Of a stretch of DNA of 64,000 bases, positions 53,289 through 61,801 are shown in pieces. The position numbers and the translations under genes are program-made. A model generated the notes under the pieces. The model was not told the origin of the DNA. It saw nothing but the letters and a program-made list of their open reading frames with translations, and did not search any database. Origin of the DNA: Flavobacterium sp. 1 (GTDB lineage Bacteria; Bacteroidota; Bacteroidia; Flavobacteriales; Flavobacteriaceae); NCBI RefSeq assembly GCF_002797935.1, contig NZ_PGER01000001.1, forward strand, positions 3,348,001-3,412,000, in the 5' to 3' direction. The number at the start of each line of letters is the position of its first letter. The first letter of the stretch is position 1.

Positions 53289-54614
53289 TTAATACGTTAT
53301 ATAATAAATTTGTAATTTTATTTTACTTTCCTTGTTCGTTTGATCTCCCAGCGCAACCCTTCCAACAATTTTAGATAAAGCAGGTAAAGTAAAGAGCAAT
53401 CCGCTTTTAGAATCAGACTCTTTGAGCATTTCTTTCTGTAAAAAGGCCCCAAGAGACAATTCATAACCAACGTTTTCATCAAATTCATCATTGGCATTAT
53501 TCAGAGTCGCAACTACAGTAGCCCCACTAGAATCTGTAAGTGTTGATTTTATCCGATTTAATTTATCAATTACATAAACACTTAGAGTTTGAGGCAATGG
53601 AAACATTTCGGAATACGAATTTTTGACAGGTTTTACCATTAGCTTTGCATCAACAATAGCTCCTTTATCCGAGATATATTTTAATTGCTTTATATTAGGA
53701 AAATCAATTCTGCAGGCTATCCCTGTACCCGATTGAATGAATCCTGTGTTACCAGTGTACAGGCTAGACAAATTCATCTTCGCCAAAAGTAAATCTTGAA
53801 TTAAAGTTCCTGTTCTATCCGATGAAACTGCATTGAATTGCTTAGTGGCATCAGATATTGTAAAATCCAATACATAATCATCTCCTGAATCGCCTCCTTT
53901 TCCTTTAGAATAATACAGCCGAAGTACACTGGACAAATTAAATCCTATTACACTGGAAGAAGCGCTGGAAGTTGACTTCAACACAAAACCCTTCAAGTAT
54001 TCATTAAACTCTTCGGAAGTGGTAATTTCATTATTTTTAAATTTATTAAAAAGCTCAAGCCCAAATTCATTGCTTAATTTCATATTGACACTGTCCTTGC
54101 CTATGGGTTTAGGACGATAAGATATAGTACCTAAACTGGATTCATTATAAGCTAAACTGGAACTATTATAAAAACTATTATCATTTACATTAGGCTTGAA
54201 ATTCTTCAATACCCTATGAATATTCAGAGTTTGCACCTTTGTGGTATCGGCATAATAATAATCGTCATATCGCATGATCATTGCAATGGAATCAAAAACA
54301 TATCCAGTAGCATCAGTATCTGAATTTTGGCTGTACAGATTATATGAAGAAGTAGAAACTTGAAAATAGCTATCTGACTTTACTTTCCCAAAAAGCGGAT
54401 CATCATAATTCCCCACCAAAATCCTGCTCTCATTTGAAGTAACCAAAGAGTCCATTTTTATAGTGGAAACATCGATTGTAAGTGTATCTATAGAAATCAC
54501 TTTGTTTTTTAGTGCTAAATAATCTGCCCCTACAACAAAATCCCCTTGATCTGTATCTGAGTCACATGAAACAATGAACAAAACCGAAAAAATTAAAAAC
54601 AAAAACTTGTACAT
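53289..54614 (-). CDS. DUF4270 lipoprotein
   Basis: 441 residues from ATG 54614: MYKFLFLIFSVLFIVSCDSD is a lipoprotein signal. An open stretch of 56 codons upstream lacks a plausible start and the signal would be internal. A minus-strand TATATTTG -7 element sits 15-22 bp upstream of this ATG. The body has DUF4270 features (GADYLALKNKVISIDTLTID, LVGNYDDPLFGKVKSDSYFQ, RLYYSKGKGGD, LPALSKIVGRVALGD). The family belongs to surface lipoproteins of Bacteroidota without known function. It heads the two-gene unit with the barrel protein. Confidence 0.85.
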   Translation of the reverse strand: MYKFLFLIFSVLFIVSCDSDTDQGDFVVGADYLALKNKVISIDTLTIDVSTIKMDSLVTSNESRILVGNYDDPLFGKVKSDSYFQVSTSSYNLYSQNSDTDATGYVFDSIAMIMRYDDYYYADTTKVQTLNIHRVLKNFKPNVNDNSFYNSSSLAYNESSLGTISYRPKPIGKDSVNMKLSNEFGLELFNKFKNNEITTSEEFNEYLKGFVLKSTSSASSSVIGFNLSSVLRLYYSKGKGGDSGDDYVLDFTISDATKQFNAVSSDRTGTLIQDLLLAKMNLSSLYTGNTGFIQSGTGIACRIDFPNIKQLKYISDKGAIVDAKLMVKPVKNSYSEMFPLPQTLSVYVIDKLNRIKSTLTDSSGATVVATLNNANDEFDENVGYELSLGAFLQKEMLKESDSKSGLLFTLPALSKIVGRVALGDQTNKESKIKLQIYYITY

Positions 54615-54628
54615 ATCTATTTTTTGGG

Positions 54629-54636
54629 CAAATATA
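54629..54636 (-). promoter_or_regulatory. Candidate -7 element of DUF4270
   Basis: Minus strand TATATTTG (TAnnTTTG) ends 15 bp before the ATG, supporting the short start and a very short leader. Confidence 0.45.
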
Positions 54637-54843
54637 TAAGCCAGCAGTCCAGCAGTCCTAATAACATATACCAGACAGGCTAATATGTCTATAAAAACAA
54701 AAAAACAATCTACCTGTTGCAATTCTGTTTCAAATTGAGATTCGGCACGAGTAATAGCCCGTTTATCTATGAAATCAGGCAATGCATATATATTCTTTTT
54801 TATTAATTAACAACACAGCTACTTTTGAACCAATAATTAAATA

Positions 54844-55707
54844 ATGAGAATACACAATTTTACTGCGATACTGCTCCTAATCCCGCTATTTAGTGTTTAT
54901 GCACAAAATGGATACACTTTTGAATTTAATACTAAAACAGAACCAATAGATAATGGCTCTATAAAACAAACTGAAATTGGAATGCAATTTTTTAAAGACA
55001 TCAGTACCACAAATAAATTGACAAATACTTTTAAATATAAGAGCACAACAATTACTGATGAAGTAGAAACTTATGTCTTAGCAAATTACGCCTCAAATTA
55101 CAGCAATACTCATTTTAACAGTTTTAGCAATGTTTTTGAGTTTTCTCATCAGTTTTCTGAAAAAACAAAATTGAATTTAAGCTTCGAACCGACTGTTAAT
55201 TTTCAAAATACTATCAGCATTGCTGATGTAACCCTTTTGGGAGGTGCTGCCATTAGTCAGATAATAAACAGCAATAACAGTATTGATTTGGGGATAAAAA
55301 GAATGACCGTTTTTGGAAAACCGCAAATACTGCCAACATTTGCATTTAATCATCAATTCAGCGAGAAAACATTTTTAAAATTAGGATTTCCAAATGCAGC
55401 ACTATCCTATTCTAGTTCTATTCGTGATACGTTCAGTTTAACAAATGACTTTAGCGGAAGCACTTACAACCTCGATCCATCCATTATTGCAGATGATAAA
55501 AGTAGTATAACTAAAGTTGGATTTTCTCAAATGGAGACCACATTACAATATGAAAGAAACATTGACACCTCTTGGTTTGTTAATTTCAAAGGAGGATACT
55601 CGACTAACAAAGAATTTAAATTTTCGGATGAAAATAGAACAACAGAAATAAATCAGACCTTAAAAAACGGAAGCGTCTTTTCTATTAGCATTAAATACAA
55701 ACTTTAA
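54844..55707 (+). CDS. Outer-membrane beta-barrel protein, function unknown
   Basis: 287 residues: signal peptide MRIHNFTAILLLIPLFSVYAQ and a barrel of alternating polar/aromatic residues (TFKYKSTTITDEVETYVLA, SFEPTVNFQNTIS, FAFNHQFSEKTFLKLGFP) ending FSISIKYKL. It resembles the small outer-membrane barrels annotated as DUF6268 but I cannot confirm that. It is divergent from DUF4270 and leads the Kelch/DUF4907/LytTR run, 8 bp before the Kelch gene. Confidence 0.7.
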   Translation: MRIHNFTAILLLIPLFSVYAQNGYTFEFNTKTEPIDNGSIKQTEIGMQFFKDISTTNKLTNTFKYKSTTITDEVETYVLANYASNYSNTHFNSFSNVFEFSHQFSEKTKLNLSFEPTVNFQNTISIADVTLLGGAAISQIINSNNSIDLGIKRMTVFGKPQILPTFAFNHQFSEKTFLKLGFPNAALSYSSSIRDTFSLTNDFSGSTYNLDPSIIADDKSSITKVGFSQMETTLQYERNIDTSWFVNFKGGYSTNKEFKFSDENRTTEINQTLKNGSVFSISIKYKL

Positions 55708-55724
55708 TAAACACTATGCACATT

Positions 55725-56723
55725 ATGAAACATTTAAAAAAAGGTATATTTATTACCACATTACTTATCAGCTTAATTTTCATTGGATGCAATAATGATG
55801 ATGACGATGATGACACACTAGGAAACTGGGTGAAAAAATCAGCCTTTGACGGTCCGGCCCGATCAAGTGCAACTAGCTTTGTTATTGGTACTTTTGCTTA
55901 CGTAACTACCGGCTATACAGGAGATGAATATCTAAAAGATTTATGGGCTTACAATTCTACAGGCGATTATTGGGAACAAAAAGCAGATTTTATAGGTATT
56001 GCCAGAAGTTCTGGAAGCGGTTTTGAATTAAACGGAAAAGGATATGTTGGCCTCGGCTATGACGGAACCAATAAATTAAAAGACTTTTACCAATACAATC
56101 CAGACACAAATATCTGGTCTCAAAAAGCAGATTTTGGAGGAACAGCCCGTTATAGCGCAGTAGGTTTTCAAGTAGGCGGAAAAGCTTTTTTAGGTACAGG
56201 ATATGATGGCAATTATTTAAAAGATTTCTACCAATATAATGACACTGATAATACTTGGACACAAGTAAATGGTTTTAGCGGTAATAAAAGAAGAAATGCC
56301 ACTGTATTTGTAATTAATGATATTGCTTATTTAGGAACTGGAATAAACAGCGGTGTCAATCAAGTAGATTTTTGGGCATTTGATCCAAGTACAGATGTAT
56401 GGACCAGAAAAAGAGATTTAGATGATGACGAGAGCGATCACGATACTTATTCAATTGTAAGAGCCAACGCATCTAGTTTTACTATAGACGGATTAGGATA
56501 TGTTGCCTGCGGTTCAAGCGGAACTACCATCTGGGAATACAATCCTAAAACAGATATTTGGAACGCAAAAACAGCTCTTGAAGGATCAGGAAGATCCGAT
56601 GCTGTGGGAATTAGCATAAATGGCGAAAGAGGCTTTATTGCCTTAGGAAAATCTGGTACTTCCTATTTTGATGATGTATGGGAATTTAAGCCAAAAGAGG
56701 AACAAAATGACGATGATAATTAA
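55725..56723 (+). CDS. Kelch-repeat lipoprotein
   Basis: 332 residues from the ATG at 55725 (an ATG nine bases upstream is also possible). Signal KHLKKGIFITTLLISLIFIGC with the lipidated Cys followed by NNDDDDDD. Five to six ~47-residue Kelch-type blades follow, each with a TGYTGDEYLKDLWAYN-like motif and a WxxKxxF turn (SQKADFGGTARYSAVGFQ). The beta-propeller probably binds a surface ligand or protein partner. Co-transcribed with the barrel protein (upstream) and DUF4907 (overlapping). Confidence 0.85.
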   Translation: MKHLKKGIFITTLLISLIFIGCNNDDDDDDTLGNWVKKSAFDGPARSSATSFVIGTFAYVTTGYTGDEYLKDLWAYNSTGDYWEQKADFIGIARSSGSGFELNGKGYVGLGYDGTNKLKDFYQYNPDTNIWSQKADFGGTARYSAVGFQVGGKAFLGTGYDGNYLKDFYQYNDTDNTWTQVNGFSGNKRRNATVFVINDIAYLGTGINSGVNQVDFWAFDPSTDVWTRKRDLDDDESDHDTYSIVRANASSFTIDGLGYVACGSSGTTIWEYNPKTDIWNAKTALEGSGRSDAVGISINGERGFIALGKSGTSYFDDVWEFKPKEEQNDDDN

Positions 56724-57075
56724 TAACAGCAACAATAAATTCTTCTGGGAAAAATCTCAGAAGAATTTATCATATATTTTAAATTTAGGCTTGATTCTAT
56801 TTATAATCGGATTATTGCTCTTTATTTTCTGCAGAAAAGAACATGACCTAAAAATTCAATCCCTAAAAACTATTAATGGCTGGGGGTATATAATCAAAAA
56901 CAGTGATAAAATAATTATAAGACAAACCATTATACCGGTAATTAGTGAATCCAAAAGCTTTAAAACTGAAAAAGAAGCATTGGCGGTAGGGCAATTGGTA
57001 GTCAAAAAATTGAAATCCAATAATTCTCCCACTATTACAAAAAATGATTTAATTTTATTAAAAATAAAAATGTAG
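56707..57075 (+). CDS. DUF4907 membrane protein
   Basis: About 122 residues from ATG 56707, overlapping the Kelch gene by 17 bp (ATG 56713 is an alternative). One TM helix (YILNLGLILFIIGLLLFIF) precedes a short soluble domain with WGYIIKNSDKIIIRQTIIPV and a KTEKEALAVGQLVVKKL helix, the DUF4907 pattern. The family is strongly associated with Kelch proteins in Flavobacteriia; function unknown. The histidine kinase starts directly after its stop. Confidence 0.8.
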   Translation: MTMIINNSNNKFFWEKSQKNLSYILNLGLILFIIGLLLFIFCRKEHDLKIQSLKTINGWGYIIKNSDKIIIRQTIIPVISESKSFKTEKEALAVGQLVVKKLKSNNSPTITKNDLILLKIKM

Positions 57076-58197
57076 ATGAACTTTGCGTCAATAAAAAATA
57101 GCGGCTCCAATAAAATACTGATTCATATTATCATTTGGTGTTTTTTTATTGGTATTTCCCTTATTCAATTTTACGAAAGCCCATTTCACATCAGTAATGA
57201 TTTTTATATCCAATGGCTAACTGGAATAATTCTTTTCTATCTTAATTATACTTATCTGGTTACTCATTTTCTTTTGCAAAAAAAATACGCCTATTATATA
57301 AGCATCTTATTAATCTTGATTATAATTTTCATGGTTTTCAGGCATGAATTTTTCACACCTGAATTTAGAGGAATTAGACCCCAAAATGGAGAAAATTTCC
57401 CTAGAATACCATATAACAATGGAAACATCAATCATAGAATACCTAGAAGAGATCAATCGCTTTTCTTTAAAATAGTGCCATCAGTCTTTTATATATTAAT
57501 CATTGCCATTAGTACCATCATCAAGACATTATCTGAGTTTTACGATGACCAGCAGAATAAATTGATTGCAGAAAGCCAAAGAACGGCAACAGAATTAAAC
57601 TATTTAAGAACCCAGACAAATCCTCATTTTTTATTTAATTCGCTAAACAGCATCTATTCCTTAGCTCATAAAAAATCAGATTTGGTACCTGATGCCATTG
57701 TTACTTTGTCCGAAATGATGCGGTATATGCTTTATGAAACAGACAATAAATATGTTTTGCTCGAAAAAGAAATCAATTACATTAAAAACTATATCGAATT
57801 ACAGAAATTAAGACTAAACAATATTGAAAACATTAGTCTCAATATACATGGGAACACTAAAGATAAATTTATTGAACCCATGCTGCTGATTTCATTTATA
57901 GAAAATGCATTCAAATACGGAACCGATTATAAAGGAACGGCTTATGTGAAAATTGTAATAACAATTGAAGAAAATGTATTCTCTTTTTGGATAGAAAACA
58001 AAATTGAGAACAACAGAAAAGACCCTGAAAATTCAGGAATTGGTTTGGCAAATATCAAAAACAGGCTTAATTTGCTTTATCCAAACACACATCAGCTGGA
58101 TCTGACATCGACAGACTCAAAATATACCGTTCATTTGGTTTTACAATTAGATCAAATTCAGCCACAAACAAATACTACATTTACACCAACATCATAA
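57076..58197 (+). CDS. LytS-type sensor histidine kinase
   Basis: 373 residues. Several TM segments in the first ~150 residues (LIHIIIWCFFIGISLIQFY, ILLILIIIFMVF, VFYILIIAISTII), then the His_kinase domain: RTQTNPHFLFNSLNSIYS contains the phospho-acceptor His, and the ATPase motifs LLISFIENAFKYG and SGIGLANIKNRLNLLYP follow. The sensed signal is unknown. It directly follows DUF4907 (1 bp apart) and precedes its cognate LytTR regulator by 10 bp. Confidence 0.95.
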   Translation: MNFASIKNSGSNKILIHIIIWCFFIGISLIQFYESPFHISNDFYIQWLTGIILFYLNYTYLVTHFLLQKKYAYYISILLILIIIFMVFRHEFFTPEFRGIRPQNGENFPRIPYNNGNINHRIPRRDQSLFFKIVPSVFYILIIAISTIIKTLSEFYDDQQNKLIAESQRTATELNYLRTQTNPHFLFNSLNSIYSLAHKKSDLVPDAIVTLSEMMRYMLYETDNKYVLLEKEINYIKNYIELQKLRLNNIENISLNIHGNTKDKFIEPMLLISFIENAFKYGTDYKGTAYVKIVITIEENVFSFWIENKIENNRKDPENSGIGLANIKNRLNLLYPNTHQLDLTSTDSKYTVHLVLQLDQIQPQTNTTFTPTS

Positions 58198-58207
58198 ATA
58201 GAAAAAT

Positions 58208-58921
58208 ATGAAATGTGTTATTATAGACGATGAGCCATTAGCTGTAGATTTATTGGTTGAATTTGTTGGAAGAATAGATTCGCTTGAACTGGTGACTACA
58301 TTTACCAATGCAATAGATGCTATATCGATAATCAACCAGTCTGAGATCGATTTAATTTTTTTGGATATTGAAATGCCTCATTTTTCTGGAATTGATTTCA
58401 TCAATGCTATCGAAAAAAAACCATTAATCATATTTACAACCGCATATTCTGATTATGCAGTCGAAGGTTTTAATCTTGGTGCGGTAGATTATTTAGTAAA
58501 ACCAATTCCTTTCAATCGATTTTTAAAAGCGGTAATGCGGGCACAGCAGATTTTTGCACCAAAGAGTCCCCCATCACCTAATCAAATAACAAGTCCGCCA
58601 GAAATTGAACATGATTTTATGTTCGTCCGAGCTGAATATGAAAATGTAAAAATTAATTTTTCTGATATTTTATTTATTGAAGGATTGAAAGATTATGTAA
58701 AAATCTACACCAGCGATAACAAATACACATTAACCCTGATAAGTTTAATAAAACTGGAGAATCTGTTATCTTCTAAAGGTTTTTCGAGAATTCACCGTTC
58801 CTATATCATCAACATTAAGCATGTAAAATCTATTCAAAAAAATAAAGTGCTGATTGCTGAAAAAAGAATTCCTATTAGCGAAAGCTACAAAACTGCTTTC
58901 TTTGAAAAAATAAATATCTAA
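58208..58921 (+). CDS. LytTR-family response regulator
   Basis: 237 residues: receiver domain (about 1-115) with IIDDEP and phospho-acceptor Asp at about 53 in IFLDIEMP, and Lys in [11 protein letters not shown]; the LytTR DNA-binding domain (about 138-237) contains [26 protein letters not shown] and [19 protein letters not shown]. It probably controls the adjacent Kelch/DUF4907 genes, by position only. Ends 16 bp from the convergent carbonic-anhydrase gene. Confidence 0.95.
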   Translation: [237 protein letters not shown]

Positions 58922-58936
58922 GATGAGCATTTAAAT

Positions 58937-59449
58937 TTACTCTTTGAACCAGCTTGAATACATTACATAATTATTGGATATACGCTCAATCTCTCCGGCA
59001 AAATTGGACTGGTCAATATCCTTAACTTTTTTGGCAGGGACTCCAGCATAAATAGAACCCGATTCTATTATGGTATTTTGAGTAACAACCGCTCCTGCAG
59101 CCACAATTGAATTGCTCCCCACAACACAATTATCCATAATTATTGCTCCCATTCCAACCAATACATTGTCATGTATAGTACAGCCATGAACAATTGCATT
59201 ATGGCCAATAGAAACATTATTACCAATAATGGTAGGATGCTTTTGATAAGTACAATGAACGATTGCTCCATCCTGAACATTAACCTTATTACCTATAGTG
59301 ATAAAATTTACATCACCACGAATTACAGCATTAAACCAAACACTGCATTCAGTACCAAAAATAACATCACCAACAATAGTAGCATTTTCAGCTACATAAC
59401 AATCTTCTGGTATAATTGGTGATTTTCCGTTAACAGACTTTATTATCAT
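58937..59449 (-). CDS. Gamma-carbonic anhydrase family protein
   Basis: 170 residues of left-handed beta-helix hexapeptide repeats. The metal ligands of this family are visible: VHCTYQKHPTIIGNN (His) and GHNAIVHGCTIHDN (two His). Conserved N-terminal ENATIVGDVIFG and C-terminal AGVPAKKVKDI. Members include CamH-type enzymes, though many have no measured CO2 hydration activity. Not tied to a neighbour operon; 14 bp downstream of the PorP/SprF gene, possibly co-transcribed. Confidence 0.9.
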   Translation of the reverse strand: MIIKSVNGKSPIIPEDCYVAENATIVGDVIFGTECSVWFNAVIRGDVNFITIGNKVNVQDGAIVHCTYQKHPTIIGNNVSIGHNAIVHGCTIHDNVLVGMGAIIMDNCVVGSNSIVAAGAVVTQNTIIESGSIYAGVPAKKVKDIDQSNFAGEIERISNNYVMYSSWFKE

Positions 59450-59463
59450 TACAAATATTATAA

Positions 59464-60459
59464 TTAATTAATTGCTGGACAGTTACATTCGTATTTTTGA
59501 GGTTTACATAAAAAGTTAAGCCCTAAAGTGATTTGATGAAATCCTGAATTTCCATACTGTATTTCTCCTAACAAATGGGTGTAAGAGTAAGCAAACATAA
59601 AATTTTTATAATTAAAACCCATGATAGGATTAATATAATGCAATTTCTGACTACCCGTTCCGCTTCCATTAAGAACTACAGCACCATCAAAACTTTTTCT
59701 ATAGGACAAACCACCCCACAACTGCCCCATTTCCATATTTTTATAAACTTTAAAATTCATATCCAATGCACTTTCTTTTGTTTTATCCACATATTGATAC
59801 AACAAAGATGGCTCCCATAAAACCTTATCAGGATTCCCAAAAATATAACCTCCGCTAATAATAAATTTCCTCAAATTATCACTCTCGTATTCTGTATAAA
59901 GCGTTTGGCGTGTTTCTAAAACATTCTTAACAACAGCATTTAAACTAAAATCAAAAATATTATAAGATGCCCCAATATCTAAATTAAAATAGGAAGCATG
60001 CTGTTGTATATTTCCAAGAGCAGGATCATAATCACCAGAATTCTGAAAATCCGTTTCGTCCAGTTGGCTTTGATTAACTCCAACATTAACACCAAAAGAC
60101 AACTGATTCAAATCAATTTCATCTCTGGAAAACATAATATGATGTGCATAGGTAGCCTTGAAACCAAATTGAGAATGATATCCATTTACGTCATTAAAAA
60201 GTATAGCTCCAACTCCAGATCTCTCACCTACTCTGCCATTATAACTTAATGTCTGAAGGGCTGGAGCATTCTCTTGGTCGAACCATTGTTTTCTTGCGGT
60301 AAGCCTTAATTTACTGCAATTTGCCGCACCTGCCATTGATGGAAAAATCAAATAATAATTATCCGATAAATAATCTGAATATACTGGTATTCCTTCCTGG
60401 GAAAAAGTACTTAGACTGATAAAAAAAAGAACAATTACTAACTTGATTTTGGTGTACAT
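59464..60459 (-). CDS. PorP/SprF-family type IX secretion membrane protein
   Basis: 331 residues. Signal peptide MYTKIKLVIVLFFISLSTFSQ, then the family opening GIPVYSDYLSDNYYLIFPSMAG and repeated beta strands with SGVGAILFNDVNGYHSQFGFK, ending FNYKNFMFAYSYTHLLGE and GFHQITLGLNFLC. Members belong to the T9SS/gliding apparatus, often paired with a specific surface adhesin. No large SprB-like gene is directly adjacent here, so its partner is elsewhere; the two type B proteins in this window are possible clients. Confidence 0.9.
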   Translation of the reverse strand: MYTKIKLVIVLFFISLSTFSQEGIPVYSDYLSDNYYLIFPSMAGAANCSKLRLTARKQWFDQENAPALQTLSYNGRVGERSGVGAILFNDVNGYHSQFGFKATYAHHIMFSRDEIDLNQLSFGVNVGVNQSQLDETDFQNSGDYDPALGNIQQHASYFNLDIGASYNIFDFSLNAVVKNVLETRQTLYTEYESDNLRKFIISGGYIFGNPDKVLWEPSLLYQYVDKTKESALDMNFKVYKNMEMGQLWGGLSYRKSFDGAVVLNGSGTGSQKLHYINPIMGFNYKNFMFAYSYTHLLGEIQYGNSGFHQITLGLNFLCKPQKYECNCPAIN

Positions 60460-60523
60460 TTAGGAGGAATTTTATAAAATTAATTGCGAAAAAAAACTTT
60501 TGTTAATTTATTCATTAAAAAAC

Positions 60524-60563
60524 CAAATATAGTTAATCGCAGAAAATAACTTTAGTAAATTTG
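60524..60563. promoter_or_regulatory. Divergent promoter elements between PorP/SprF and the Nfu gene
   Basis: TAAATTTG at 60556-60563 points toward the Nfu gene (18 bp before its ATG), and a complementary TATATTTG at 60531-60524 points to the PorP gene. Neither has a well-spaced -33 TTG. Confidence 0.4.
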
Positions 60564-60580
60564 CAAAAAATCGACGAATC

Positions 60581-61474
60581 ATGACTAAAATAACGATAAA
60601 AGAAACACAAAACCCGACCATTATAAAATTTGAATTCCCAGATTTCATCACTCAAAATGAAAGTTACGAATTCAAAAACATAGATGAGGCAAAATCTTCT
60701 CCACTGGCACAGCAGCTATTCTATTTGCCATTTGTAAAAACGGTGTATATATCCGGAAATTTCATCGGTGTAGAAAGATTCAGCATTGTGGAATGGGATG
60801 ATGTAAAAGAAGCAGTTGCAGAACAAATTGAAGCTTATGTTAACAAAGGCGGCGTTATAATTATTGCGGATGAAAATAAGCCAAAAAAACAAGCAATCAC
60901 TGTTTATGGTGAATCGACTCCAAATCCTGCAGCACTTAAATTTGTAGTCAATAAAATGATTACAAAAAATGCAGTAGAATTTAAAAATATCGATCAAAGT
61001 GGTGCATCACCATTAGCAACTGAATTATTTAAATTTCCGTATGTAAAAGAAATATTTATTGACGAAAATTATATTTCAGTTACAAAATACGATATTAATG
61101 AATGGCAGGATATCACATTAGAAATAAGAACTTTTATCAAGCAATTTATTGAAAACGGAGGAACTGTTCTTGACGAAAATTTAATTCAAACCATTGTTAA
61201 AGACGAAAAAGCGAAGGACGAATCATTTGATTCCCTTGACGAAACTTCTCAAAAAATCATCAATATCTTAGAAGAATATGTAAAACCAGCAGTTGCTGCC
61301 GACGGAGGAAATATCCTTTTTGACTCCTATGATGATGCTACAAAAACAGTAAAAGTAATTATGCAGGGAGCTTGCAATGGTTGCCCATCATCTACTTTTA
61401 CTTTAAAAAGCGGTATTGAAAATATGTTAAAAAGCATGTTGAATGATGAAGGAATTAAAGTAGAAGCTGTTTAA
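60581..61474 (+). CDS. Nfu/NifU-type Fe-S scaffold with two N-terminal Nfu_N domains
   Basis: 297 residues. Two successive Nfu_N domains (about 1-95: NPTIIKFEFPDFITQNESYEFK, PLAQQLFYLPFVKTVYISGN; about 100-200: NPAALKFVVNKMITKNAVEF, SPLATELFKFPYVKEIFIDE) precede the NifU C-terminal domain with the cluster-ligating GACNGCPSS. Nfu proteins carry [4Fe-4S] clusters to client enzymes. The duplicated Nfu_N is less usual than the single one, but fits known flavobacterial proteins. Single gene. Confidence 0.88.
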   Translation: MTKITIKETQNPTIIKFEFPDFITQNESYEFKNIDEAKSSPLAQQLFYLPFVKTVYISGNFIGVERFSIVEWDDVKEAVAEQIEAYVNKGGVIIIADENKPKKQAITVYGESTPNPAALKFVVNKMITKNAVEFKNIDQSGASPLATELFKFPYVKEIFIDENYISVTKYDINEWQDITLEIRTFIKQFIENGGTVLDENLIQTIVKDEKAKDESFDSLDETSQKIINILEEYVKPAVAADGGNILFDSYDDATKTVKVIMQGACNGCPSSTFTLKSGIENMLKSMLNDEGIKVEAV

Positions 61475-61486
61475 TTTAATTACAAT

Positions 61487-61640
61487 ATATGACTATCCGT
61501 AACTAATACCAAACAGATAGAATTTGCCACAGATTAAAAAGATTTACACAGATTTTTTCAAAAAGTGTAATGAAATCTATGAGAATCAGTGTAATCAGTG
61601 GCAAAAAAAAATACATGGTACCCTTTGCGGACAGTCATAT
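61487..61640. repeat. Nested palindromic element (MITE-like)
   Basis: Outer arms ATATGACTATCCGTAA and ATATGACTGTCCGCAA (complement) match at 14 of 16. Inside, TTTGCCACAGATTA (61523-61536) and its complement at 61592-61605 match at 13 of 14, with further CACAGATT/AATC segments between. No coding capacity. Confidence 0.55.
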
Positions 61641-61657
61641 TACAATAAATAAAATAT

Positions 61658-61692
61658 TAAAAAGCGTTTTCATTTTGGAAACGCTTTTTTTT
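61658..61692 (+). terminator. Terminator downstream of the Nfu gene
   Basis: AAAAAGCGTTTTC and its near-complement GGAAACGCTTTTT, followed by T8; 180 bp after the Nfu stop. Confidence 0.75.
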
Positions 61693-61768
61693 GACCTCAA
61701 TTCAATTATTGAAGCACCAAATTTATAAATAAAAAATACTGATTTTCAGCAATTTGAACAAAAAAGCT

Positions 61769-61776
61769 TATTTTTG
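61769..61776 (+). promoter_or_regulatory. Candidate -7 element for the 22-mer repeat protein
   Basis: TATTTTTG matching TAnnTTTG, 25 bp before the ATG; no TTG at -33. Confidence 0.4.
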
Positions 61777-61801
61777 ATATCCTAATCAAACATAAGTACC
61801 T

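Larger units (their letters stand above)
61475..61801 (+). other. Gene-free region with nested palindromes and a terminator
   Basis: Contains an outer inverted repeat (61487-61502 against 61625-61640), an inner TTTGCCACAGATTA palindrome (61523-61605), the Nfu terminator (61658-61692) and a -7-like TATTTTTG (61769-61776) before the repeat-protein gene. Confidence 0.6.

Noticed and set aside
54615..54782. Upstream extension of the DUF4270 frame
   Set aside because: It would bury the lipoprotein signal, lacks similarity I recognise, and a -7 element lies inside it.
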